A stretch of DNA of 64,000 nt, taken from assembly GCA_025618425.1 (NCBI GenBank), contig CM046851.1, forward strand, positions 5,890,561 to 5,954,560, in the 5' to 3' direction. Each line of letters starts with the position of its first letter. The stretch's first letter is position 1. This document shows, piece by piece, positions 23,303-34,812 of this stretch. The position numbers were made by a program, and so were the translations under genes. Origin of the DNA: Heliocidaris tuberculata. Taxonomy: Eukaryota; Echinodermata; Echinoidea; Camarodonta; Echinometridae. The notes under the pieces are model-generated. The model was not told where the DNA came from. It did not search any database and saw only the letters and a program-made list of their open reading frames with translations.

Positions 23303-23710
23303 TAAATATCTACAAAGTGTACGTACATCCGTCCCCTGTTGGAGTTTGGTGTTCCGGTCTGGGGATCTGGAATTACTAAATCGCAGAGTGATGAACTTGA
23401 AAGAATCCAAAAACGGGCTCTTCGATTGATTGTGTATCCATCTACCTTCTCATACACACAACAGCTTATTCGTTTTGATTTACCCTCGTTGTATGAACGT
23501 AGAAAAGATCTCATCCTCAGTTTTGGACTTGGTCTCCTTAAGTCTCAACGCCATCGAGACATTCTACCCCCCATCCGTCGATCTGTCTCACGACACAATT
23601 ATTATACTCTGAGAAATGCCCATCTTTTGGACTTACCGCGTTGTAAAACTCAGAGGTATAAAAACTCCACAGTTCCTAACGTAACTGCAATTCTTAATTC
23701 TGCCTTGTGA
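23303..23710 (+). pseudogene. LINE reverse transcriptase C-terminal fragment
   Basis: The reading frame runs from about 23,303 to a stop at 23,710. It encodes the region just after the catalytic palm of a non-LTR reverse transcriptase. The signature is RPLLEFGVPVWGSG (compare the family pattern RPxLEYxxPVW), then QSDELERIQKRALRLI, LPSLYERRKDL, and the closing RYKNSTVPNVTAILNS. These blocks are characteristic of CR1, L2 and Jockey-group C-termini. All catalytic motifs (the FADD box and upstream fingers) are missing, so it cannot be active. Just upstream, similar residues are spread over two frames with a stop (TAA at about 23,311), consistent with 5' truncation and decay. The family is secure; the exact clade is inferred. 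Confidence 0.85.
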
Positions 23711-23769
23711 TTTGTCTCAAGCTGACTTCATACTGCATGATACTGTTTATGCCTTTGAAGTTTTGAAAC

Positions 23770-24060
23770 TTACTTTTCTTTTCTTTTTCTCTCTCTTTAA
23801 ATCTCTTACTACGTTTTCTTCTTTTCTTCTGTTTCTCAATATTCATCTCTCTTTGCTCTTTTTCTCTCTCTTCTTCCTCCTCTCTCTTTCTCTCTCTTCT
23901 CTCTTTTTCTTTTATCTCTCTCTTCTCCTTTTTTTCTTCTTCATTTTACTCTCCAATTTTCCGCATCTTTATTTCTTCCTGTCCTTTCTCATCTCCTCTT
24001 TTTAAATTCACTCTCCTATTTTTTCTCCTTTCTCTCTCTCCCTCTCTCTCCCCCTCTTAT
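23770..24060. repeat. Pyrimidine-rich low-complexity tract
   Basis: Imperfect TCTT/CT array inside the LINE 3' region. The Leu/Phe/Ser-rich frame here is not a gene. Confidence 0.85.
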
Positions 24061-25028
24061 ACTTAATTATCAATTGAAGATTTCTAAATAATATGGTCAT
24101 GTTTCTGCTTTTTATGTCTTGTTGTTGTTGTTGTTGTTGTTGTTAGTTTTTTTTCTTTTTTATGCCAGTATACTTCAGTAATCATTTTATTTCTTTTGAC
24201 CTCTTTCTTATGCCATGCAGTTCCTTTGCATTGTCATTTATTTATTTTGTATTTGTATCCACTTAAAGACATATTTTTTTGAAACCTTATATTTTTCTTT
24301 TTATTATTTATCTCGAACAATTCCTGCTCATCACTCAAACCCTGCCGACTTCTCCTGGATCTATATATAAAATTAGTTTTACTATTCTCACATTGTTTCG
24401 TATTCTAAGACCTAGGTCTTGAATTCACCTCTACTGGTTTTTTTTTTTTTTTGGTTTTTTTTTTTTGGGGGGGGGGTTTTGTTTTTGTTTTTTGTTGGGG
24501 GGGGGGGTCCTTATCAAGGTTCAAGCTATTTCATGATTTTTATTTTTTTTTTTTTTTCGTTATAAGTTTCACTTTATATATTCTCAGTTAACATGCATTT
24601 ATAGTTTCTTATACACACACAACTAATTATCAGTAGCCCAATTACGCTTTCTTGCCTTCTATAATTGCAGGAATAATAATGATAATAATAATGATAATAA
24701 TTATTATTAATATCAGGAACTGTTGTTCTAATATAAACTGAAGTAATGAAATAGCATTTTTATTGATTTTATTGTATTTATAATCAATTTGAAGTGAAAT
24801 ATTTAAAACGGTTCATGTTCATTTTTCTTTCAATCTTTGTTTCTTGATAATTTATTGACATGCACTGTACTTTTTATGTAATCTTTTCAATATTATTATG
24901 TAAATTTGTAAACATTGTATGTATCAGTCTCCGGACTGTTTTTACAAGGTATTGTTTTTTATCAATAAACCGAAATGAATGAATGAATGAATGAATACGC
25001 CATTCTAATGTTCGCACATTTCTAAAGG

Positions 25029-25079
25029 TGATTGAAATTGTCTTGAGTTTATTTTTCGAAAGTAGTTTTTATCGTGTTT
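25029..25079 (-). repeat. Right arm of a 38 bp identical inverted repeat
   Basis: Reverse complement of the arm at 23,213-23,260, with 38 identical bases in a row. Confidence 0.9.
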
Positions 25080-25144
25080 CAAATATCACTAGAATATAGT
25101 GAGATCTGACCAGGATAACTATTTCCACGGGCACATGCACTATT

Positions 25145-25425
25145 CTAGTCAAAATCATCCTAAAAATCTAGTCAAGCGCTTTGACTAGAAATCTAGTCAA
25201 AGTCTATGATTAGGGTATCTGGTCAAATTTGACCAGGTTCTAGTCAAAATGATCTGGAAAACCTAGTAAAGCATTTTGACCAGAAATCCAGTCAAGTCTA
25301 CTAGGGAATCTTGACCAGGTCCTATCAAAAGTGAGTTGTAAAAATCTAGTCAAGCATTCTGACTAGAAATCTAGTCTAAGTCTATGCCTGATTAGGGATC
25401 TAGTCAAATTTGACCAGAACCTTGT
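25145..25425. repeat. Palindromic tandem repeat, three units of ~82-100 bp
   Basis: Three head-to-tail copies (about 25,145, 25,239 and 25,321) each contain TCTAGTCAA, a TTGACTAGA or TTGACCAGA inverse and a GGTCAAATTTGACC-type palindrome. Unit 1 has an 18 bp perfect palindrome (CTGGTCAAATTTGACCAG). A CTAGTCAA start also lies at 23,206-23,213, left of the inverted repeat. No coding content. Confidence 0.7.
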
Positions 25426-25799
25426 CAGTTTGGCATTCTCGTCTTCAAAATGATCCACATAATCTGGGGAATCAAACAATAATCATGAATGCTGTGACTC
25501 ATGACAGAAAATTTCACTGATGAATAAAATTTTATTCCAATACAGTGAAAATCATAAAATACAGTCTTCTCAAAATTCAAACATGAATATTAAAACAAAC
25601 AAGTTATTATTGTACAGTTATTTTTGCAATGAATATACCATACTGACTCTTGGAAGGAGAGATGGATGAGGGAAAAATATATATATATATAAAGTGAGAA
25701 ATGAGAAAAGAAGGGGGGGGGGGAGAAAACAGGATGAAAGAGTAAAAGGGGGAAAACAAATTTGGTTTAGATACACTTTTGTTTTTAAAAAGCACATTA
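25426..25799. other. AT-rich spacer
   Basis: No gene recognised. Short AT run and a G-run at 25,680-25,725. Confidence 0.5.
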
Positions 25800-26192
25800 A
25801 TATGATATGATTATTATGATAGCAATTCTAAAGCTATCATAAGCTGGCAGTCATTTGGTATCAAAATTATTAAAAGCATGGTAGTTTCTGGAAATTTGGA
25901 ATTGTGAGAAGAATATTTAACATGCTATTTACAAGGTCCGCTTTATCTGCTAGTTCCTTTCGTTACCTTTCCGATTATTATTATCAAGAAATAATTGAAA
26001 CGTGTGTAAACCTCTCTCTGTTATCATGGTTATAACTCTTATTTTGGAAAACAATATATATGTAAAACAAAGTTCATATGCGTTATGTTTGAATGATGAG
26101 TTTCTTCTACAATGTAAATACTTTATATGATTTATGAATTGGTATCGAAAAATAAATGAATCTTGGATTTTGAATCTTGAATCTTGAATTTA
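25800..26192 (+). mobile_element. Probable CR1/L2-like LINE 3' end
   Basis: AAAAATAAATGAATCTTGG followed by ATTTTGAATC, TTGAATC and TTGAATT units (26,148-26,191) forms a polyadenylation-like signal plus heptamer tail, as in CR1/L2 elements. The upstream 300 bases are AT-rich and non-coding. The 5' limit is a guess. Confidence 0.5.
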
Positions 26193-28158
26193 AGTCCAAT
26201 TCGGGCAATTCCAGCGTTCATGTAGAACAAATCACAGAGAAATAACTGCTAAAACCAACTCCTTGTTTGATTTTCAACGTTACCTTACAGTGAAACCCAA
26301 ACGTGAAATGATAATCATCATCAAGTAAAACAGTTATTAGAATAAAGTACTCTTTACCTGCGTTACGGACATGCCAGTAAACAGACATGACTTAATAGTA
26401 GCTTTAATCATTAACAAATTTTTGTGAGTTTATCCACTTGGCTGCGGATATTCCTAAATTGAATTATCTATATTGCATGACTTTTGGAGAAAATAAGTAT
26501 GCTCAAATTAAGGTTCTTGTCGAGCTCTTTCATTTTGATACAAAACTCATTATGATACCACCTACTTCAAAAGTTATTGACAATTTTGTGATTATCCCAA
26601 GGTAAATATTTACGTGGAACTGCCATTTGTAATGACGTACCATTAATACGGATATTACATTTTGTCAGATATTCAATATTTGATTTTGTCAGTTGTTATC
26701 TCTATATTGCACAATATCTCCCTTCACTCCGGCATTGCATAAATACTAAGGAGGAAAACTGATGGCAGGGCTACGCTACCATTATTTTCAAACCATAGAC
26801 ACACTTATGCTAAAACACAAAAGTGTGGCTGCACTCCCAGCAATGGTTCACATCCCAGACGAATGTAGAGAAACACATGGCCCTACATCCCTCCACTACC
26901 AGAAAGGACTGATCAGGTTTTTCTCGTTCTCCCATAATCATATTATGTTCACCGTTGGTGGCTTGATCCAAGTACGTTCGAATGTTCATCCCGATCTGCA
27001 TGTATGATAAAACAATACCCAAGAAAAATGATTAGCATCCTGAAAAGTCACAATGGGATTGAATACACTTGAAACCTTTTTGTCTTTTTTGCTAAAGTGA
27101 CTGGTTACTTTTTCTAAAACATATTTGTAAAGTCACTAACTTAAAGATAGGTTACCTTCGGATAATCAAGTGGTTCACAATTTACTGGATACTGGTTACG
27201 TAATTACATCAACACGGATATAACAGAAGTAAATGTCTCATGTAACTGTCAATTTTTTTTCTTTGGTACATAATCATTTGAGTTTAGATATGTATATTTC
27301 CATTCTGCTAAACATGAACTCACATAGGCATCACCATCTGCCTTCTCGAAGAGGAAACTCCCTTACAGTGGACTGGGCCATCTTCACTTTCTTACTTGTT
27401 GTTGAGCTGTAAAAAAACAAAAAAACAAAACAAAACAAACTTTTAGACAATGGCAAAAATCATCTTGAAGTGGGGTTTAAGGTTCTGTTCTTTACATAGT
27501 GCATTCTTACTGGATTCCCATGTAATGCATGTAATGTATGTCATGCATGTAACATAATTTGCACTGATCAATGCAATGGATGTTTTGCACTCTTCAAAGT
27601 GTACTAGGGACTCTCAACAAAATGTAGACCAGTTCGGAATGCCCTGTGCAAGCTACACATTAATGTCATCCAATTCACCGACGCTAGCTAGCTTTATTTA
27701 TTTGATTTGCTTTTATAAGAGATCGACCGTGGGTCTAGGTGTTTAATAATTATGCTATTATCGTAATATCCTAAAATTCATACAGGCTTAGCTAGTGACA
27801 AACTATTAAATTCACTTGTAAAAAAGCTTTCTTTTTAAATAGTAAAACGCGAATTGTGATTGTATTAGGCGTTGTCAGGTTGGACAAATATTTTGGCTTG
27901 CCCAAACTAGCAACACTTAATGTATGCAAACTGCATTCAGAGTACTGAAATACAAGGACTTTTAACAGGATGTAATTGTTCATTACAAGGAGTTTGACAA
28001 AGAGGTAATCATTACATATTATGAATGCATTAAAATGGCCTATTCAGCACAATAGTAACCACGTCCATTCACCTCTCTCTCCAGTCACACAGACACACCA
28101 CAATATTAAACAGAATCATGTGAAGTTAATATCACTTACCAAAGGTAGATTTTTTTTT
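26193..28158. other. Spacer, no gene recognised
   Basis: An 81-codon frame at 26,762-27,007 (+) has a frame of similar length antisense to it and no motif or splice context. I do not call it a gene. ATGTAATGCATGTAATGTAT-type short repeats lie at 27,520-27,550. Confidence 0.45.
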
Positions 28159-28520
28159 TTCCATTCTCTTCAACGAGGTGAGCTAGCCTAAGACACCGGT
28201 ATTCCCACAACCTGCTTTCTTGACTGACGAGTTAATAGCCGCCGACCCTCCATTTCCTTCACAAGCTTTATGCCCCTTCTTGGCGCACAAACTCCATAGT
28301 TTGACACAGACCACCTACTACCGACCAAGTGCAGCTTGACCAATCACATTTCAAAGAAGCTTTAACTAGATCATTTCTAATCAAAACCGCGAAGCTTCGA
28401 CTTTGAAATGAGCAGAATCCCAGTCAAATTGAAAATGAACAGAATCCTATTCAAAATGACTTGAATCTGATTAAGACAATGTGACCAGGCGATTTAGTTA
28501 AAAAAAAGACTAGACCCGCA
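28159..28520. other. Unique segment with mixed composition
   Basis: Slightly GC-richer, with CCAATCAC near 28,340. From 28,405 to 28,500 it has a degenerate periodic text (GAATCCCAGTCAAATTGAAA, then GAATCCTATTCAAAATGACT) that recalls the AGTCAAAATGA units at 25,145. Function unknown. Confidence 0.25.
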
Positions 28521-29539
28521 ATAAATCTCTTCCTCCCAAGACAATGCTTGAGAAAAGTTGCCCTCTAGTCACACGCCATTAAAAAAAAAGAAGAAGACGA
28601 AGAAGAAGAAGATGAAGGGAAAAAAAACATTATGCGAGGTTGTGTTTCTTAATTTTTCGACGATCGGGTAGATAATCATTTCCCCCTAATTCAGTTATTC
28701 CAAATATAGTGCAATAAACATGTTAGGCAGGCAATATATATAATATAGTAAGCTGTAAGTTTATCTGTGTCTGGTACATAATCCATTTTTTCTATTCATG
28801 GGGTGATTTCCAGCATAATTATGCGTACGACTTATTATATCATTGTATGCTCATGTGTTACTATTTCCGACGATATATGATGGGAAACCTTATGTTTGAG
28901 AGTTTATAGAATTTTTTTAAATTGTTATTATTCTTGAAAGATTACTCCGATGTTGTTTTTTTTCTTGGTATAACAAATAATAAGTATATTGAACGTCTCA
29001 ACAACCATTTTAGCAAGAACGAAATAACAAAAAAATTAGATAAAGACGGTCGTGTCATTTTGAGATATTTCAAAAGAAGGAAAAAAAAAAGTTTTTTCAG
29101 GTGCAGTTCGGGGCTGATTGCAAGAAAGCTGACTCTTGGTTTGTACATATCAATTATAAAATCACACATTTAGTTTCATGAATGTATCATGTTTTGGAAC
29201 TAAACTCTTTCACTATCTGCAAATGAAATTTATTTGCTTAAAATAAATAGATCGTCATAGATATGGGCAAATATGAATATTATATCACTGAAGGAAATAA
29301 TGAACTGTGTATAAGGACTCAGAAAGTATTTTAATGTTTTCGTAAATCGTCTGCCATAAAAGAGAAGGTTTAATGATCTACGTGAAATACGAATGATTGT
29401 CACAACATTATATTGTACTGATATAAATGGACAATGTTTGGTATAAAACTGAGTTTTAGAGCGTAATTAAAAATTATATTGGCCTTTTTAAGATTTGGGT
29501 TTTGTTTTTAAGTTACCCCTCTTCTCAAATTCGCAGTAC

Positions 29540-29542
<3 letters not shown>
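28521..29542. other. AT-rich spacer
   Basis: A GAA-rich patch lies at 28,584-28,612. An 83-codon frame at 28,922-29,173 is Lys/Ile-rich, has a similarly long antisense frame and no recognised domain. Confidence 0.45.

Positions 29543-29574
<32 letters not shown>
29543..29574. repeat. CT microsatellite
   Basis: Sixteen CT units. Confidence 0.95.
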
Positions 29575-29578
<4 letters not shown>

Positions 29579-30796
29579 CTCAGTGTTTTTTTTTTAATTA
29601 TTATTATTATCATTATTACCATTCATTTCAGTGAAAATTTCTGCTGCAGAAACTATTTTGATAACTTAATCTGACTTTCTATTGTTTTTTTTTTTTGTGT
29701 GTGTTTGTTTGTTGTTGTTTTTTTAAAGGAAACTTTTATAATCTCCCCCTCTCGAAACAATAATAACTCCCCTGCCGCAATGATTGACATATTTATCCGA
29801 GTAATTTAAACTGTTGTATACTCGTCTTTCGCAATGATTGCAATTATGATTTGTCTTCTTCCCACTTAAGGGCGATATAAAATTTGTGCTTGAAGAAAAA
29901 GACCTTGACTTGGGATCATTCGTTTAATCTTGCTGCAGACATCGGTTGATTTGATTCCGTGGATGTCATGATAATTGAGACATCCCTATAGCAATGTCAT
30001 TAACCGATTGAAATAATGTTCAGGAGAGGGGGTCAGTTTGGGGTTGAAAACGGACTCAGATAATATTAAGAAAGGGGAAAAGCGGGAGTGGCGATAATAA
30101 TAAAACAAAAAAACAACACCAACAATTTGATCTTCATTTCGGCTACTCAATCCTCTCCTGAGTACATGTGCTGCACCCCTTTTGACATGCAGCTGCTTGC
30201 CAGAATCAATTTGTTTCAATTTTCTTGTTTCTTAAGTCGTTTTCATCGTACATCTGATCGGTAGAGTGGCGGTTTTTCAGAGGTGAACCCAGCCCGTTTT
30301 GCCGAGAGCGGCGGTTATTGACTATAAAAATAAACAGACGGAGCGATATTCTCGAAGGGTTACTAACGTCTGTCCAAGTTTCTCTAAATTTTTTATGATG
30401 TGGTGCTACTGCTATACTGGTCGGATTCTTAAAATCTTGTGCTTATAAAGGATACTATGAGATATTTTTTTGTATTTCTTTTTCCTCTTTTTTTAATCAA
30501 AATATTTTTATTTCCAATTGAACAAACTTTAGGTGTGAGCCTAAATAATTTGATGATGATAATAAGCATTCTCTTATACAAACCAGGATTGCAAGCGTGA
30601 ACAGTACAAATCGTTCACGTCTTGGTAAAATCAATAATTAAACAAACCCCTTGACATAGTAAGAATAAAGTGGAATAATGAACAGCTTATTGTTAATATC
30701 TTTTAACGTCGAAAATTACCACGCCCGCGAAGACCGAGTGGAACAGGTGCACCCCATTTTTGTGTGCTTGTTTGAGCAAAATTGCATTTTTAATTT
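29575..30796. other. AT-rich spacer
   Basis: No gene recognised. T/ATT-rich runs lie at 29,586-29,620 and 29,683-29,725. Confidence 0.5.
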
Positions 30797-30955
30797 TGTT
30801 ATTTTTATAATTTATTTATTTTTATTTATTTATTCATTTTTTTTTTATTTTTTTTTTTTTTTATTTATTTATTTTTATTTATTTTTTTTTTTTTTTTTAT
30901 TTATTTATTTATTTTTTTTTATTTTATATTTTTTTTTTTTTTTTTTGGGGGGGGC
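30797..30955. repeat. T-rich ATTT array ending in a G-run
   Basis: Interrupted poly-T with ATTT units, ending in eight G at about 30,947-30,954. The Phe-rich frame across it is an artefact. Confidence 0.9.
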
Positions 30956-31101
30956 ACATCACATTCTGATATTTAGTACGCTTACAACATTTGTCAATAA
31001 AACAGTGTATAACAAGAGGCTTCCAGAGATGGAGGGATCGAATTTTTTGTTCGAACAGTAATGCATTTTATATTCCACGTTTGTCGGGAAGGTTGTGAGA
31101 A

Positions 31102-31300
31102 CTGATAAATCTTGAGGCAGATTAGCCGTGGATGGACTTTGCTTAATATCTCCCTACTTTGGATACTGTACTTACAAGCTGATAAATCTTGCCTTTTGTT
31201 CTGGAATTAGTTTACCAATTTGTTCACACACTGGGGTATATTGCCATTGCGGGAAGCTGAGAAATCTTGCCAGGGTTTTAAATTGAGTAGGTTTCACTAC
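31102..31300. repeat. Degenerate 77-78 bp tandem repeat
   Basis: CTGATAAATCTTG occurs at 31,102 and 31,179, and CTGAGAAATCTTG at 31,257. The spacing is 77 and 78 bases. The rest of each unit is poorly conserved. Confidence 0.45.
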
Positions 31301-33674
31301 AAACCTTATGTCGATATGCAATAAAAAGCATAGAGCCCAGGCCCATTGGAAATCTATCAGGAGCCCTCAACATACTTGGTATTAAAATCATGGAATACGA
31401 TATCAAATTATGTCATGCTTATCGCTAATGATTGTTTAATTTTATGGAGTGGGTTCTATCCTCAAAAATGGTATTCGAATAATTATTAAACCGCGGAATA
31501 CCGCGTACATTTTGGTTTTGTTCTCATTATTAGTCTGGAATGGTATACTAGTAAATGTATGTTTATTTCTGAAGTTCATTAAAGTGATTGATTAACTTTG
31601 TGAAAAATTGTAAAATCAGCTCAAATGCCAGTGAATTGTGTGCAGTCCTCTAACTACATATATAATTAAGGATATGTGAAAGTATGAGAGAAAATGGAAC
31701 CCGTTTACTATCCTAAAAAAGAGAAAATCGCGATCAATCGCTAGCGCAAGTCGCTCGGCTTCTTCGCTGCGCTGCAGTCACAAAAACCAAGCACCAGCGC
31801 TTGGCGATTTCAGAGCGGGTTTCCAGCCCGTACGGTATTCTGTGATAGAGCGAGGTATGCCAACCGTAAGAGTTCTTTAGGGTTCGGTGGTACTCTATCC
31901 CGACATCAATGTTCAATCGTAAATATCTTGATATATAAACGACCGATCAGCTTATAAAACTCAGGCGATTCCTGTCTGAGCTAAAGGTTTGTAATTATGA
32001 TTACAGCATTAGCTGGAACAGTGATTTTTTTTTTCAATCCTGGGCAAAGTTAATCAATGCCTTTAAGAAATAAGAATTGAATTCTTAGACCGGTGATATA
32101 TAGTGTGACAAAATTTGTGGCCACATGAATTAATTGACTTTAGTTCAAAAGAATATGTTAATGGCCATTAATTTAGAGTAAACACAAGATTGAAATACAA
32201 TAAACCGTTATTGGGCAAAGTAAGTAACAAGGAATCGAAACCTGGGGCTGCGTTCTGTTTTGTGGGCATAAGTTCACTTATATTACTAACTTGTTTTGTT
32301 CTAGTGTTTATATCAAGATATTGATATCAACGGAAATTCAGGCAAAAAAAAAGAGAAGAAAATGCGCCAAACAACTCGCATGTACGACACGTACGAGCTG
32401 GATCGATCAAAAGGAAGATGGGTAGATTTTCTTTTCGCTTGGAGATATGCAGGGTCGGTTTTGTTTCTTTCTTTCAGTCTTTGTCACCTTTTTGATTCGT
32501 CTTTGTTTCCTGGAAAGAAAATTGCGGTCAGTTCCCCAATGAATTTATTTCCAATCAATTGCTCGTTGACAAAGTACACATAATTCATTTTCCATTACAT
32601 CAGGGAGTAATATGAAGGTACATGGTCGACCTATTAAAACAACAACAAATCTCTGCTTTCATTCAAAGTTCGTATCCGCTTCTTGTCAGATGTGTATCAG
32701 CAGCCTAAAGGTTATTAGGGCCAAAAAAGAAGAAGATAAATCGAATTTAAAGATTATGTTCAACGAGGTAAAAGATAAAATTCTAAGATTAGAAAGACAT
32801 GTTTTGCATTGTCTATTGCAGCATTTCGGTAAAAAAATTATGTTTTTGTAATATCCGAAAATGAAGACTTTATTTTCAATTTGAGTTTGAGGGTTTTTTC
32901 CCCCTCTTCTTTCATACATATCAAATTTAAAGAATGCATGTTGATAAGTCAATTTATCTGGGGGATTCCCCCAAAATGCATAATCAAATCATTTCGCATA
33001 CACTCAATTTTCGTTAACAAAGAAAATAAATACATGGTAGGATATACTGGATGCTTGTAAAAGAGATATTTCAACAACTCTCAGACAGGTACCGATGTGT
33101 CTAATTTCCAGGAAACTATCAAGCTTTTATCTTGACATCTGCGTTGACAATTTAAAGTAGGTATATGGGTATCTTGTTACGAAAACACCGTCCCCAAAAA
33201 GTCAGGAAAGAAAGAAAAAAATCTGTTGTCATATTATTGGGCTATCGCATTTTGTTTACCACACCAGCTGTAAGTGCTAAACGCTTATCGTGTTCGTGTG
33301 TTATCCTTGGATGGTGTTTACCTGTGTATAATTCATGAAGCGCATGCATTTTTGAGACTTCCTACTACTATAGATATAAGTGATGCTCGGCAAGGGAAAA
33401 AAAAAATCTCTCAGAAAATCAGAATGGGGTGAACATTTGACTGGGATTAAAAAAAAAAAAACACTTCCCCCCCCCCCCTTTTTTTTTTTCTTCTTAAAAT
33501 GTGTTGAAAACCGATTCACAGTACTTGTACATTTTTTGTTCATATTTTCTTGTCTAGCATACGTAATTATATATAATTGTTTATGCAATATTTAGATAAC
33601 GGTTGTCTTTTCTTCTAGCTGCTCTTTTAAATGGTTATAGGAAAGTGATTCACTACGTTTCATAGATGAGTAAA
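31301..33674. other. Spacer, no gene recognised
   Basis: About 31,725-31,920 is GC-richer, with CCAAGCACCAGCGCTTGG and a 60-codon minus-strand frame that I cannot assign. A-, C- and T-runs abut at 33,449-33,490. No exon with a recognisable domain. Confidence 0.4.
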
Positions 33675-34555
33675 TGGGCCCGTATTCAATTCAGTGCTTA
33701 AAAATGATATATGAGTAGTTTACTTAGTTTTCGGATGAGATAAAATACTAAAGCAATTTTGGTATTCAATTGAATCATTTGGCTAAGTATTTCTTACCCT
33801 AAATTTTAACAGCCCATTTATACTGTGAATTGGTGCGCCCCAGGACCGGTTCTGGGGCACCCCAACTCCCAGCATATATGGGTAAGAAGAATTTCGGTGA
33901 CCCCGCGTAAACAGGAGACCGTATATCGCTTCCGGGTTACACGTGTTTTCTAGTAGCGCGCGCCAGCACTGTACTTGCATGCATGCAATGAATTGCGATA
34001 CGTGCAGGTACGGTAGTATGAGTCAATCTCTAGTCAAGTCCCAATTCGTAGGCCCTACCCTTTTGACGTGTTGTCAAAACTTGCTAGCTAGATCTTGAAA
34101 CAAAACAAAACGAAACAAAAACAAAACAAAAAATGGCTAAAGAAATACAACCCCGCTGATCTGGTCATGATGGATGAGAATGCAGAGCCACAGGTCAAGA
34201 TGACCGATGTCCAGAAGGCAGATAACCCAGTGGTCAATTAGCCTTTTGACAAGGCCTCGTGACTTGGCTATTTTCCTCGTCATGCTGTGCCTGAGATGAG
34301 ACTAGCCGGCGACGAAAAAAATCAACACGGCCCGGGTGAACGCGCGATCGAGCGACTTTAGTCGCGAGGCCTTTTGGAACCTGGGTTTCCATCGTCCGAT
34401 ATGAATTATTCACGAGTTGACATTCGTATGCTAACACGCCTACCGAGGATTATCGACCAATCACAACGGTATCTGCGGGGCTTGCTTTCCATGTGATTCG
34501 TTCATGGTGCCTGCTTGTCCTCCAGCTTGAGCTTGCGATCGAAGATAGTCCTTAC

Positions 34556-34740
34556 ACAACGGGATCGCCTGGTAAATAGCGCTTTTGCCATATCCCGTGG
34601 GAAGGCTCACAAATGCATCCTGTCCTTTGAGGACTGAAAGAATTGCCCTCAGTTGTAAGTCCTTGAAAGCTGAATTTTTCAGCATTTGCGAGGCAAATTC
34701 CGTGCTTTTCATTCAGCAACAATTCTTCTTCGGACGCCAT
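34556..34740 (-). pseudogene. RecQ-family helicase 5' exon fragment
   Basis: On the minus strand, a frame from the ATG at 34,712 encodes a RecQ-like N-terminus. It has a motif-0-like QLRAILSVLKGQDAFV, directly followed by Walker A (SLPTGYGKSAIYQ, with the P-loop GYGKS). The similarity stops at 34,556, where the DNA reads GT-AAGG, a good splice donor. The fragment therefore looks like a first exon plus the start of its intron. A second ATG at 34,740 (peptide start MASEEELLL) is one frame off, so either a frameshift has occurred or the true start is the inner ATG. DEAH, motif III-VI, RQC and HRDC parts are all absent, so it is non-functional as a helicase. In intact proteins this family unwinds DNA using ATP. 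The family call is firm; the gene of origin is unknown. Confidence 0.8.
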
Positions 34741-34804
34741 GATTGATGTAGCTTGCACGCATGGGGTGCCGAGATGAAGGGGAATTTGCATACCAAGTTT
34801 ATGC

Positions 34805-34812
34805 TGACGTCA
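34805..34812. promoter_or_regulatory. CRE-type palindrome upstream of the RecQ fragment
   Basis: TGACGTCA is a perfect full CRE/ATF consensus. It lies about 65 bases before the outer ATG (34,740) of the minus-strand RecQ exon. This position would suit a proximal promoter element that was captured with the exon. Activity is inferred only. Confidence 0.35.

Larger units (their letters stand above)
23266..24997 (+). mobile_element. 5'-truncated LINE (CR1/L2/Jockey-like)
   Basis: This is a 5'-truncated non-LTR retrotransposon on the plus strand. It contains the reverse transcriptase C-terminal end (to 23,710), a long T/C-rich 3' region with CT, GTT and T/G runs, ATCAATAAACCG near 24,960, and a tail of TGAA units to 24,997. 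Short tetranucleotide tails after an AATAAA are usual for CR1/L2-like elements. No intact copy of the reverse transcriptase core or endonuclease is present. It is enclosed by inverted repeats at 23,213 and 25,029, which suggests insertion into a pre-existing foldback. Confidence 0.75.

Noticed and set aside
25145..25425. CRISPR-like array
   Set aside because: Units are adjoining tandem copies without unique spacers, in eukaryotic DNA.
26762..27007. 81-codon ATG-initiated frame
   Set aside because: An antisense frame of similar length covers it, no motif is visible and there is no splice or promoter context.
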